IMG/VR virus record: IMGVR_UViG_3300032242_003291
Span: 272,285 to 317,259 of that record
Reading direction: 5' to 3' (one strand)
DNA from: a virus
DNA: 44,975 nt
How positions within the stretch are numbered: the stretch's first letter is position 1; every line of letters begins with the position of its first letter. Both the position numbers and the translations under genes were made by a program. Below are positions 30,113 to 37,740 of this stretch, piece by piece. The notes below the pieces were generated by a model that was not told the DNA's origin, did no database searches, and saw only the letters and a list, made by a program, of their open reading frames with translations.

Positions 30113-33015
30113 TTTATTTGTAGTACGTTATTATAAAGTTTAGTTTTACTGTTTGTTCCAACTATTTCAATAATATATGTCTTATCTGTTAAATGAATAT
30201 TTGAAATGTAAAATAAAAAATATTGAAATAAATTTTGATTAGATAATGATTCGACAATTTCTCCATTAATTTGTTTTATTACAAAATCAACATTTTCGTT
30301 AATGCGTTTTGAGCCTAAAAAAGAATTTTTTTCAAAGAAAATTGTATCATTTTGATAATAAACCAAGACCTCTTCAGAATCTAAAACTGTGTTACCATAG
30401 TCTTTTTGTATACCTATAAATCTTTCTTTTGTTTTTAGTCCGTGAAATACTGCAATATCATTTTGATGGTTTGGTAATTTAACATAATTAGAAATTCCTG
30501 TCATATGGAACGGATGATTTACATCTGTAAACTTATCCATTTCAATATTATTTGTTTCTTCGATATCACATAAATGTAAAGCTTTTTGAAGATTATGTTT
30601 TGATAAAACCACATTAGCAGAATCTTCGTCATGTAATGTAAAAATTCCAACTTCAGTTCCTTTATATTCTTGATACATTTGAATTTGTTCTTCAAAAAAC
30701 CATTTGGAGTTTGCATCAAACAACATTACATTAGTTTTTCTCCTTGGATATACACAAACATTAACTCCTGCTTTGTCTGCCAAAATACCAACAGTATCTG
30801 TCCATTTTTCGCCTTCCCTAATTCCACTTAGGTATAGTCTATCATGGATATGGGAATTAATCAACGGATAATTTTCTAATTGGTTGAAATAAGTTGATAT
30901 GTCGTCAGCCGATACCGTTAGATAAATGTCACTATCAATAAAAATAAATTTTTTATCAGGATATTGATTGATAACATCAATCATTAATTTTGGTTTACTG
31001 CTGATTATATTTTCATCTCTACCCTTATCGTCTTTGTTACCTTTTTCAATATCAATTCTTCTTAAAATAAATTGCTCACTTGTTAAAAATTTAGATGGTA
31101 TTTGATAATCAAAATTAATTGTATAAATGACACACTTTCTATTGGAATAATTATGTATTGATTCCATTAGATATTTTACTGTGGATGAATAATTTTCTGT
31201 AAATCCAAAAACCCAATAAAAATCATCTATGAATTTTTTATCATATTTGGCATAAATTTGATTTCCAACTTTATCAAATTTTGTATGTTCTTTTTTATAA
31301 AAATGATACAAAAATATTTCATCTTCGTTAATGAAGTTTTTACCTCCTCTCCAAACACAATCATATAAGTTTTTTCCAAATGAATTTGTGTTCATAGAAT
31401 AAATCAACTTAACATCAAATTTATTCTTAGCCAATCTATCCATAACATCTTCTTCATAACATTTGACATCAGGACTTTGAAAACATTCAATAAATTCATT
31501 TGTTTTATAAAATGTTCTTAACTCCTCAGTATTTTTTATTATTAAAAAAGGGCCCGATAACCTATCATGATATGTTTTTTCAGCGACAGAAATTATATCA
31601 TGTTTTCCGAGTAAAGGGTAAACGTATTTAACAACATCACCAAATAAAGTATCAATATCATAACATCCAAAATACTCATAATCCATTATATACTCCGAGA
31701 ATATATCACCAAGAGATGCTTTCAAGTCACAAGTTTTCTTGTTATTTTTCAATTCAATTTTTGAACCAACTAAGTTTGATATTTTATCAACAATATTATT
31801 AAGGTCTGTTTTGATAACTCTATAATTTGGAGAATCTAGACTTATATCTTGGTCGGTTACAAATAAAAAATCAACATTTTTTAAATTTTTTGTTGTTTCA
31901 TAATGAAACCAAAAATAATCGGGTATTTTACCAAGCCATAATTGTATCAAAACAATTTTTTTTCTGTAATCTTTTTGTAATATGATTTCTTTTGTTTCCC
32001 TATCACGAAAAACTATTTTTTTATCATCAAACCCTTTTTCGACAAATATCCAATAATTTAATTGAGGTTGTAAATCAAGACTAAAAAAATCAATTAAATT
32101 ATTTTCAAACCCTTCATATACTGAAATTTCAACTCTTTGCTCACTATATTTTTTATTTAAAAAATGAATCTTTTTTTTGTCGTCAGAAAAATAGGTTATT
32201 TCAATTTTTTTAGGATTATTTTTCATGTACCTATTTTTTATTTTATTTTCGATTGCTATCTTATATTCGTCAGCATACTTATATTTTATTTTATCATTAC
32301 TTTGAACTGAATTAACAGGTTTTTGCCATCTAGTTTTATCTGAATCTATTGATACCGCAAACTGTACTCTTTCACACTCTTCTATTAAATGATTGATACC
32401 ATTGTGTTGGTAACATAATAAAAGAGCTCTCTCAATATTTAATGAATCTTGTTTTTCAAGAAATTTAAAATTATTTTCATCACATATATAATTACCTCCT
32501 CCTAATACTTTGTCTGAAAATTTACTGTCAAAAATATGATGTCTATCAGTGACACCGAAATATGATTCCGCTTCAGGAACGTATAACTTTCCCAAAGGTA
32601 ATATAGGATGGTCTTTTACATAATAATAATCTGAACGAGATAATATTATCCTATCATATTCCAACAAGACATCTTTTTTATTTTTGAGGATATAATCTCT
32701 AAAAGCCAAAATTATAGCACCAGAACCGATGGCATTATCTATTCCACCCATAAAACCACTATGTTTATTAAGTTTGAAAATATAATCCCAGTTTCCTTCA
32801 AATGAATTTGAATAATAATCTCTCCAATTATCATATTCGGGCAACTCCCAAATATATTTTGCTCTTTTGTATAATGAAGGAGTTTTATCATTTGTTTCTC
32901 CAAAACATAATGCTAAATCTGCATTATAAGGAGATAGAAGATGTTTATAAATTGTCTCCCAAGTTTCTTCACCACCACGAGGATTACCCATTAATATGAC
33001 TAAAGTTTTTTCCAT
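30109..33015 (-). CDS. Large multidomain glycosyltransferase
   Basis: I choose ATG 33015 (MEKTLVILMGNPRGGEETWE). The protein has about 968 residues in at least three parts. The first (about 1-240) has a GT-like core with YDRIILSRSDYYYV. The second (about 350-600) starts KIVLIQLWLGKIPDYFWFHY and includes KASLGDIFSEYIMDYEYFGC then YDIDTLFGD, the pattern of the DUF6625 putative glycosyltransferases with an Asp-x-Asp. The third (about 610-830) includes PDKKFIFIDSDIYL, a second Asp-x-Asp as in GT-A enzymes. A beta-rich C-terminus follows. It may add two or three sugars in sequence. It is coupled by ATGA to the acetyltransferase. Confidence 0.72.
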   Translation of the reverse strand: MEKTLVILMGNPRGGEETWETIYKHLLSPYNADLALCFGETNDKTPSLYKRAKYIWELPEYDNWRDYYSNSFEGNWDYIFKLNKHSGFMGGIDNAIGSGAIILAFRDYILKNKKDVLLEYDRIILSRSDYYYVKDHPILPLGKLYVPEAESYFGVTDRHHIFDSKFSDKVLGGGNYICDENNFKFLEKQDSLNIERALLLCYQHNGINHLIEECERVQFAVSIDSDKTRWQKPVNSVQSNDKIKYKYADEYKIAIENKIKNRYMKNNPKKIEITYFSDDKKKIHFLNKKYSEQRVEISVYEGFENNLIDFFSLDLQPQLNYWIFVEKGFDDKKIVFRDRETKEIILQKDYRKKIVLIQLWLGKIPDYFWFHYETTKNLKNVDFLFVTDQDISLDSPNYRVIKTDLNNIVDKISNLVGSKIELKNNKKTCDLKASLGDIFSEYIMDYEYFGCYDIDTLFGDVVKYVYPLLGKHDIISVAEKTYHDRLSGPFLIIKNTEELRTFYKTNEFIECFQSPDVKCYEEDVMDRLAKNKFDVKLIYSMNTNSFGKNLYDCVWRGGKNFINEDEIFLYHFYKKEHTKFDKVGNQIYAKYDKKFIDDFYWVFGFTENYSSTVKYLMESIHNYSNRKCVIYTINFDYQIPSKFLTSEQFILRRIDIEKGNKDDKGRDENIISSKPKLMIDVINQYPDKKFIFIDSDIYLTVSADDISTYFNQLENYPLINSHIHDRLYLSGIREGEKWTDTVGILADKAGVNVCVYPRRKTNVMLFDANSKWFFEEQIQMYQEYKGTEVGIFTLHDEDSANVVLSKHNLQKALHLCDIEETNNIEMDKFTDVNHPFHMTGISNYVKLPNHQNDIAVFHGLKTKERFIGIQKDYGNTVLDSEEVLVYYQNDTIFFEKNSFLGSKRINENVDFVIKQINGEIVESLSNQNLFQYFLFYISNIHLTDKTYIIEIVGTNSKTKLYNNVLQIK

Positions 33016-33061
33016 TAACAAATTACCAATTGATTATTTAATTTAGTTTTTAAAACCACAC

Positions 33062-33640
33062 TTATTTTTTTTTGAATTTTGCAGGGACTCCAACGTAAAC
33101 CCCACTTGTTACTATGTTTTTAACCACAGTCGCATTAGCACCTATTATTACATTTGAACTAACGTGTATTTTTTCTTTAATTGATGAGTTATTACCCATA
33201 TAAACATTTGAACTAATATTAACGTTTCCAGATACAATAGAACCTGGCATCGCACTAAAATAATCTCCAATCTTTGAATCATGACCTATTTGAACTCCTC
33301 TATTTAGTATTGCATGTGAACCTATTTTTATATTTGTTGTCAGTATTGAATAGGCCCCAATAAAACTACCTTCTCCTACTTCAATATAATCCAAAATTAA
33401 TGCAGTTGGATGAACAAATGTAAAAAATTGGAGCCCTTTAGGTAATCGTTGAACCATTTCATACCTATCCTTGGAGTTTCCAATTGCAATCATTGCAACA
33501 TGTTCGTTTGGGTCTAACATAGATAATGGTGATGTTTCGCTGTCAACATATTTGTCGTCAACAAATCGTTCTAATTTAACCCCCATTTGTGCCATTACTT
33601 CTCTTGCATGACCACCATTTCCAATTAATACTTTTTTCAT
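33062..33640 (-). CDS. NeuD/PglD-type sugar O- or N-acetyltransferase
   Basis: The 192-residue protein has the NeuD/PglD layout. The N-terminal nucleotide-sugar domain starts VLIGNGGHAREVMAQMG and includes AIGNSKDRYEMVQRL. A left-handed beta helix follows with FVHPTALI, GAYSILTTNIKIG, HAILNRGVQIGHDSKIGDYF and a GVPAKFKKK end. PglD enzymes acetylate 4-amino sugars made by PglE aminotransferases, and the coupled gene just upstream (ATGA overlap) is a DegT/PglE-like aminotransferase. The pair therefore suggests synthesis of an acetamido sugar. Full length for the family. Confidence 0.85.
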   Translation of the reverse strand: MKKVLIGNGGHAREVMAQMGVKLERFVDDKYVDSETSPLSMLDPNEHVAMIAIGNSKDRYEMVQRLPKGLQFFTFVHPTALILDYIEVGEGSFIGAYSILTTNIKIGSHAILNRGVQIGHDSKIGDYFSAMPGSIVSGNVNISSNVYMGNNSSIKEKIHVSSNVIIGANATVVKNIVTSGVYVGVPAKFKKK

Positions 33641-34281
33641 TGTTTGTAAATTTCGTATTTTGATAAATCTGGATATGGTAATTCCAAATCTAAATTATCT
33701 TTTTTACTTCCATCCAGATTATAAAATTGAGTCATCATCAACAATCCTCTTGCTGCAAGTTCAGGCATCATATAAAAATTCCAACCTAACATATCAAAAT
33801 TATCGTCATGGTAAGAACATTCTCTTCTACCACTAAATCTGGCTCTCTTAAACCATAACATCGCCTGATAGTCATCAGTAATTATTGCGCCTCCTTTACT
33901 CAATTTTAATGTCTTATAAGGTCCTGTAAATGATAGACACATATGTGTCCCTGAGACGTACATATCCGCAGTAAACCTCAATGCTGAGTCAACAACATTA
34001 CTTGGAAATAATCTGTAAGCCCCTTTAATTGTTTTTCCTTCAACAGGTGTGAAATTAACCTTCAATCCTGCATGAATTATCTCACAAGGAACCGAAGGAT
34101 ATGTCTTCGAAGGACAGTCTACAGTGTCTCCTGTAAATGACTTCTTAACATGTTTTTCATAATATAACGCTAAGAATAATGCGTTACTCATATTATCTAA
34201 TGCAATAGCATGAGGAGCACCTGTGTAATCACACAATGTTTTCTCAAAATCTTCAGTAATTTTATGTACACCTTGTGCCAT
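33637..34281 (-). CDS. DegT/DnrJ/EryC1-family sugar aminotransferase, short form
   Basis: The 214-residue PLP-dependent enzyme belongs to the DegT family (PglE, StrS). Seen are the phosphate-binding start YTGAPHAIALDNMSNALFLA, DTVDCPSKTYPSVPCEIIHA, the VVDSALRF region, and the Lys-containing HMCLSFTGPYKTLKLSKGG then AIITDD. It probably transaminates a keto nucleotide sugar for acetylation by the coupled NeuD/PglD-like enzyme. Normal family members have about 370-390 residues. This one keeps the large domain and only a stub of the small C-terminal domain. A deleted copy of the same gene remains at 37551-37668. Confidence 0.8.
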   Translation of the reverse strand: MAQGVHKITEDFEKTLCDYTGAPHAIALDNMSNALFLALYYEKHVKKSFTGDTVDCPSKTYPSVPCEIIHAGLKVNFTPVEGKTIKGAYRLFPSNVVDSALRFTADMYVSGTHMCLSFTGPYKTLKLSKGGAIITDDYQAMLWFKRARFSGRRECSYHDDNFDMLGWNFYMMPELAARGLLMMTQFYNLDGSKKDNLDLELPYPDLSKYEIYKQ

Positions 34282-34298
34282 TTAATTTAAGTTTTAGA

Positions 34299-34333
34299 TT
34301 AAAAATATAATTGACATGTTTTATATTTTCAAC
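34299..34333. promoter_or_regulatory. Divergent promoter region, copy 1
   Basis: Directly upstream of the aminotransferase gene, the minus strand reads TTG-N20-TATATTTT, a near-consensus host-type promoter. The region is an imperfect version of the symmetric divergent promoter at 37688-37717. The gene it once served on the plus strand is now only a fragment. Confidence 0.5.
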
Positions 34334-34376
34334 TTTATATTTTGTGAAACAAATCACCTTTTTTATGACCGATACA
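34333..34376 (+). pseudogene. Fragment of the glycosyltransferase gene found intact at 37741
   Basis: These 44 bases match 38034-38080 inside the intact GT4-BAHT gene, with three mismatches and one 3-nt gap. The part lost here begins at a 7-bp direct repeat, AACATTA, present in the intact copy at 37718 and 38032, consistent with a 314-nt microhomology deletion of the 5' end. The fragment now supplies, in antisense, the last codons of the gene ending at 34363. Confidence 0.8.
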
Positions 34377-35328
34377 TAATCTCGACGTCATTTATCAAAG
34401 TTAAATTTTCCTCAATAGTGAAATCAATGTTAAAATATTTTATATCATTAATGAATGCCTTTGCGTTTTTTATATCTGTAATTTCAACTTTTTTTGTATT
34501 CCAAGTTTTTGGTTGAATTTTTAAATTTGTAAAAAAATTGTCATTGATTATTAAATCAAGAGAAACTTCAATACTTGTTCCGTTATGAATAAAATAATTT
34601 AAATCATCACCACTTCTAAAAAAAGTAAAAGCAATTTTACTTAAAATATTTTCTGACATAATTTCACATTTTCCAAAATCTAAGAATTTCTCTAACTCTT
34701 GGTGATTCAATTTTAATACTTTTTGATTTTCAAATAACAACTCATAAACAGTTCTTTCACTTGAAAATAAATCACTATCTAAATGAACTTTTTTATACAA
34801 GTCAAAGATTTTTTTATAGTTGTATTCAAATGTTTCAAAGTGAAATTTTTCCAAATTTATTGAAATTAAATTTCCAATAATATTACCTCTGTCGCTCTCA
34901 TAGATAACAACATCGTTGTTTTCAAGTTTACTTTTGTTTATTTCAAGAATACTCAAATCTTTGATTAGTGCGTCATATTCAAGAACATGAACTATTTTAT
35001 ATTCGGCATTTTTTAAAAAGGACAAAGGAAGTTGCCACAATCTAAGTATCGCAGGTACATGACTTGAAGGAAAGAAATAAGATTTATGCATAATATAAAA
35101 ATCATCGTTGGCAAAGAATCTTTTTCCTTTCAATGAGTTGTCAGTAATAAATGGATTATTTTTATCATAAAAATAAAAATCAACATCTTCTACAATATCA
35201 AAAGGTAACACACAATGACTGGCAATACAAATTTTATACTTTGAATTAATTTGACGAATTAATTTTTTTAAAATAAGTTTTTTTTCGCTTGTGTTTGAAA
35301 AATCCGTTATAAGTACTATCTCACTCAT
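34363..35328 (-). CDS. Glycosyltransferase-like protein
   Basis: The 321-residue soluble alpha/beta protein begins MSEIVLITDFSNTSEKKLIL and continues with YKICIASHCVLPFDIVEDVD and FYFYDKNNPFITD. A YKIVHVLEYDALI segment is the likely sugar-nucleotide strand with an acidic pair. The C-terminal third (SIEVSLDLIINDNFFTNLKI) is beta-rich. I recall related proteins in polysaccharide clusters of marine and freshwater bacteria and phages, but the exact family is uncertain. Its last few codons and stop (IMYRS) are formed by the antisense of a decayed glycosyltransferase fragment, so its C-terminus was reshaped by the rearrangement. Confidence 0.6.
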   Translation of the reverse strand: MSEIVLITDFSNTSEKKLILKKLIRQINSKYKICIASHCVLPFDIVEDVDFYFYDKNNPFITDNSLKGKRFFANDDFYIMHKSYFFPSSHVPAILRLWQLPLSFLKNAEYKIVHVLEYDALIKDLSILEINKSKLENNDVVIYESDRGNIIGNLISINLEKFHFETFEYNYKKIFDLYKKVHLDSDLFSSERTVYELLFENQKVLKLNHQELEKFLDFGKCEIMSENILSKIAFTFFRSGDDLNYFIHNGTSIEVSLDLIINDNFFTNLKIQPKTWNTKKVEITDIKNAKAFINDIKYFNIDFTIEENLTLINDVEIMYRS

Positions 35329-35379
35329 TATTCAATAATTTATTTCCATTTGTAATTTTATTTCAAAAAATAAAACCTT

Positions 35380-36144
35380 TTAAACCCAAAAATCGATATT
35401 TAGCCATTCGTCATTTACTGTATGACAATTTATTGATGGTTGTACTGTCCCTATTTTACAACTCTCACTATTAATTAAATTAATTAAATCTTCGTCATTT
35501 TTATAGTTTAAAATACACGGATATTTATAAAAATTTTCATTTAGTATTGTTTTTCTACCCATTAATGCCATTTCTATTGCTGTTGCCATTCCATTACCGT
35601 CAGACAAATTTAAGTTAAGAAAAGATTTATCGTAATAATTATTTTTCAAATAATTTATATCATAGTAATCATTAATATTAAAATGATTCGTAGTTATTAT
35701 TTCATAATTAATTTGTTTTTGTATTTGTTTTAATTTTTCAACGTTAAATTGATTACTCCATCCATTTTTAAAACCAGTATATGCATATATTTTATCCCCC
35801 AAAACATTAGGTTCAAACAATGAGTAATCTTTAACTTCTATCGTTACGTTTCTACAATTAACATTATCAGGTATTTTTGAAATTAATCTAACTTCTTCTA
35901 ATATATTAATAATGAACAAATCATCTGTATTTGTGACTATATCAAAATTTGGTAGGTCATATGGGTTTGTAAGAAATATAAATTTGTATGATTTATGATT
36001 TTGTATTTGATGAGATAATTCGTTTCCGCCAAAAAATATACATGGTTTGTTCACATCATAATATTCATCAAAATTATATCTTTCAATAAAACCTTTTTTA
36101 AAAAAATTAACAGAAGGGGCAACAAGTGTTTGAGATATTCTCAT
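35380..36144 (-). CDS. GT-B-like glycosyltransferase
   Basis: The 254-residue protein has a short N-terminal half (MRISQTLVAPSVNFFKKGFI). Its C-terminal half is of GT-B type: GDKIYAYTGFKNGWSNQFNV resembles the start of the nucleotide-binding domain, and LNLSDGNGMATAIEMALMGR, then KTILN, resembles the Glu-containing donor-binding loop of GT1/GT4 enzymes. It is shorter than typical GT-B enzymes (about 350-400), so it may be a reduced form or work with a partner. It lies in the four-gene block between the duplicated junctions. Confidence 0.6.
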   Translation of the reverse strand: MRISQTLVAPSVNFFKKGFIERYNFDEYYDVNKPCIFFGGNELSHQIQNHKSYKFIFLTNPYDLPNFDIVTNTDDLFIINILEEVRLISKIPDNVNCRNVTIEVKDYSLFEPNVLGDKIYAYTGFKNGWSNQFNVEKLKQIQKQINYEIITTNHFNINDYYDINYLKNNYYDKSFLNLNLSDGNGMATAIEMALMGRKTILNENFYKYPCILNYKNDEDLINLINSESCKIGTVQPSINCHTVNDEWLNIDFWV

Positions 36145-36171
36145 TATATTATTATTTTTTTTATTTTTTAT

Positions 36172-36222
36172 TTATTTTTGAATTTGACAGCAACACCCAC
36201 ATTCAAATAACGCTAATTTCAT
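36172..36222 (-). CDS. Possible 16-residue cysteine-rich micropeptide or gene remnant
   Basis: A tiny frame, MKLALFECGCCCQIQK then stop, begins with an ATG that overlaps the stop of the upstream methyltransferase (ATGA), exactly as real genes in this operon do. Four of five consecutive residues are cysteine. It could be a micropeptide or the stub of a lost gene. Support is only its coupling and its odd composition. Confidence 0.25.
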   Translation of the reverse strand: MKLALFECGCCCQIQK

Positions 36223-36845
36223 TTTTTCTTATAATAAGAATATTCACCAAAATCGCCAACCAACTCACAATGTGGTGTTAAAAATTTATTAATAGAATTA
36301 CGAACACTATCCCAACTGGAATCGTCCATAATAATATATCCTCCCTTCTTAACTAAAGGTAAATAAAGTAAAATGTCTCTTGATACATTCATCTCATTGT
36401 GATTTCCGTCAATATGTAATACATCTATCGATTCTTTTTCAAAATGAATGAATGAGTCCTCTGATGGTTCTCTAATTATTGTAATTGTTTTCGATAAATC
36501 ATTATTTTCAATAATTTCACAAACATTTTTGTAAATTGAATCAAAGGTTTCTTGTCCTTTTAATAATTCGTTATAAAAAAATTCTTCTTGATTTTTATCC
36601 CAAAAAGGGATTTCATTTTTTGACATTTCAAAAGACCATGGGTCAATACCAATAATTTTTCCTTCAATTTTTTCTAAAACCTCTGCAAAAGAAAATAAAG
36701 AACTACCTTTATACACTCCAATTTCAACACAAACTTTACTGTGAGTTGTTTTAATTAAATTATGTATAAGATTTCTTTTCTCATCAATACACCAACCTCC
36801 TTGGTCATAAACATCATTTTTAATTAATCCTCTTAAATTTCTCAT
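36219..36845 (-). CDS. Class I SAM methyltransferase (Methyltransf_24 type)
   Basis: The 208-residue protein has motif I SKVCVEIGVYKGSSLFSFAE, the acidic strand GKIIGIDPWSFEM, and motif IV/V-like ESIDVLHIDGNHNEMNVSRD then LPLVKKGGYIIMDD. This is the usual form of small Methyltransf_24 enzymes that accompany glycan clusters and O-methylate sugars. It lies 1 nt downstream of the stop of the similar-sized methyltransferase gene at 36847, so the two are one operon. Confidence 0.8.
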   Translation of the reverse strand: MRNLRGLIKNDVYDQGGWCIDEKRNLIHNLIKTTHSKVCVEIGVYKGSSLFSFAEVLEKIEGKIIGIDPWSFEMSKNEIPFWDKNQEEFFYNELLKGQETFDSIYKNVCEIIENNDLSKTITIIREPSEDSFIHFEKESIDVLHIDGNHNEMNVSRDILLYLPLVKKGGYIIMDDSSWDSVRNSINKFLTPHCELVGDFGEYSYYKKK

Positions 36846-36846
36846 G

Positions 36847-37551
36847 TTATTTTTTTTGTATTATAATTTTTATATTATCGTAACTATCGTAGTGTGTCCC
36901 AATTAGTTTCCAATCGGTGTTACCTTTCAAAACGTGTTGGTAAATATGAACCCCTTTACCGACCATTGGATAAGGAATAACCATATTATCTTCTTGACCA
37001 TTAGCATGAAACCACTGAACATATGTACCTTGTTTATAATTGTCATCGATTACAATAATACTACCTTTTAACATTTTTGATTCGATTGCTTTAAACTCTT
37101 CCCAACCATGTAATGCACTTGGAAATGCATCAAATAAATTAAAATCCCAACTGTCTAAATGGACAAAATTAGGTATTTCTTCAATATTTTTTAAAAACGA
37201 AACAGAATCACTTACGTGTATTGAATAATCCAAATTAGGAATAGCATCTTCAAATATTTTTACACTTTTTTCAACAATGTTAGATGAGATGTCAACTGAC
37301 GTCATTTTACCATTTGTGTTTTTTGCAACATACCCTAAAAAAAGACCAAATAACCCATCGTTATAGTTTGATGATGCTCCAGTTTCTAAAACAATCAATT
37401 TATCAAAATTGAATTCATCATTAATTGAGTCAATAACTGTTTCACATTGTTGTCTCCTAATTCTGTGTGCATTTGAATTTTCATAATCAAAAATGACTGT
37501 CTTCATATGACTTAAGTATTCCTCATATCCCTCTAAAAAATTTTGTTTCAT
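36847..37551 (-). CDS. Class I SAM methyltransferase
   Basis: A 234-residue protein with a Rossmann SAM fold: LIVLETGASSNYNDGLFGLF (motif I), KMTSVDISSNIVEKSVKIFE (motif II, acidic residue), and NFVHLDSWDFNLFDAFPSAL with GSIIVIDDNYKQG at the metal/substrate end. It resembles Methyltransf_24-type enzymes of glycan clusters. The substrate is unknown, probably a sugar. Its start codon overlaps the relic end of a deleted aminotransferase copy, which places it at the edge of the inserted block. Confidence 0.75.
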   Translation of the reverse strand: MKQNFLEGYEEYLSHMKTVIFDYENSNAHRIRRQQCETVIDSINDEFNFDKLIVLETGASSNYNDGLFGLFLGYVAKNTNGKMTSVDISSNIVEKSVKIFEDAIPNLDYSIHVSDSVSFLKNIEEIPNFVHLDSWDFNLFDAFPSALHGWEEFKAIESKMLKGSIIVIDDNYKQGTYVQWFHANGQEDNMVIPYPMVGKGVHIYQHVLKGNTDWKLIGTHYDSYDNIKIIIQKK

Positions 37552-37668
37552 TATTTATATATTTTGTATTTTGATAAATCAGGATATGGTAATTCCAAAT
37601 CTACATTATGTTTTTTACTTCCATTTAAATTATAAAATAAAGTCATCATAAGTAATCCCTTGTACCAT
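37551..37668 (-). pseudogene. Internally deleted copy of the DegT aminotransferase gene
   Basis: Bases 37561-37658 match the 3' end of the intact gene at 33650-33747 (12 differences in 98). Bases 37658-37720 match its start codon and upstream region at 34271-34333 (6 differences in 63). About 524 nt between are missing, which shifts the frame, so the start codon reads only MVQGITYDDFIL before a stop. In the original frame the relic still reads LLMMTLFYNLNGSKKHNVDL then ELPYPDLSKYKIYK. Confidence 0.88.
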
Positions 37669-37687
37669 TTAATTTAAGTTTTGGATT

Positions 37688-37717
37688 GAAAATATAATTG
37701 ATATGCATTATATTTTC
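37688..37717. promoter_or_regulatory. Symmetric divergent promoter with 11-bp inverted repeat, copy 2
   Basis: A perfect inverted repeat, GAAAATATAAT (37688-37698) and ATTATATTTTC (37707-37717) with an 8-nt centre, places a TATATTTT -7-like box on each strand. For the plus-strand gene, TTG-N20-TATATTTT fits the host-type spacing. Symmetry means one element could drive both directions or be bound by a dimeric regulator. Confidence 0.6.
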
Positions 37718-37740
37718 AACATTAAAAAGACATAATTGAA

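Noticed and set aside
34316-34516. Plus-strand 66-codon frame as a functional gene
   Set aside because: Only its first part matches the intact glycosyltransferase; the rest is antisense of the neighbouring gene. It is a relic fragment, not a gene.
1030-37560. Scattered TATAAATA or TATTTATA strings as T4 late promoters
   Set aside because: They occur on either strand, inside genes and at varying distances from starts. In AT-rich DNA this is expected by chance. Only the one inside the inverted repeat at 6498-6513 was kept as a weak note.
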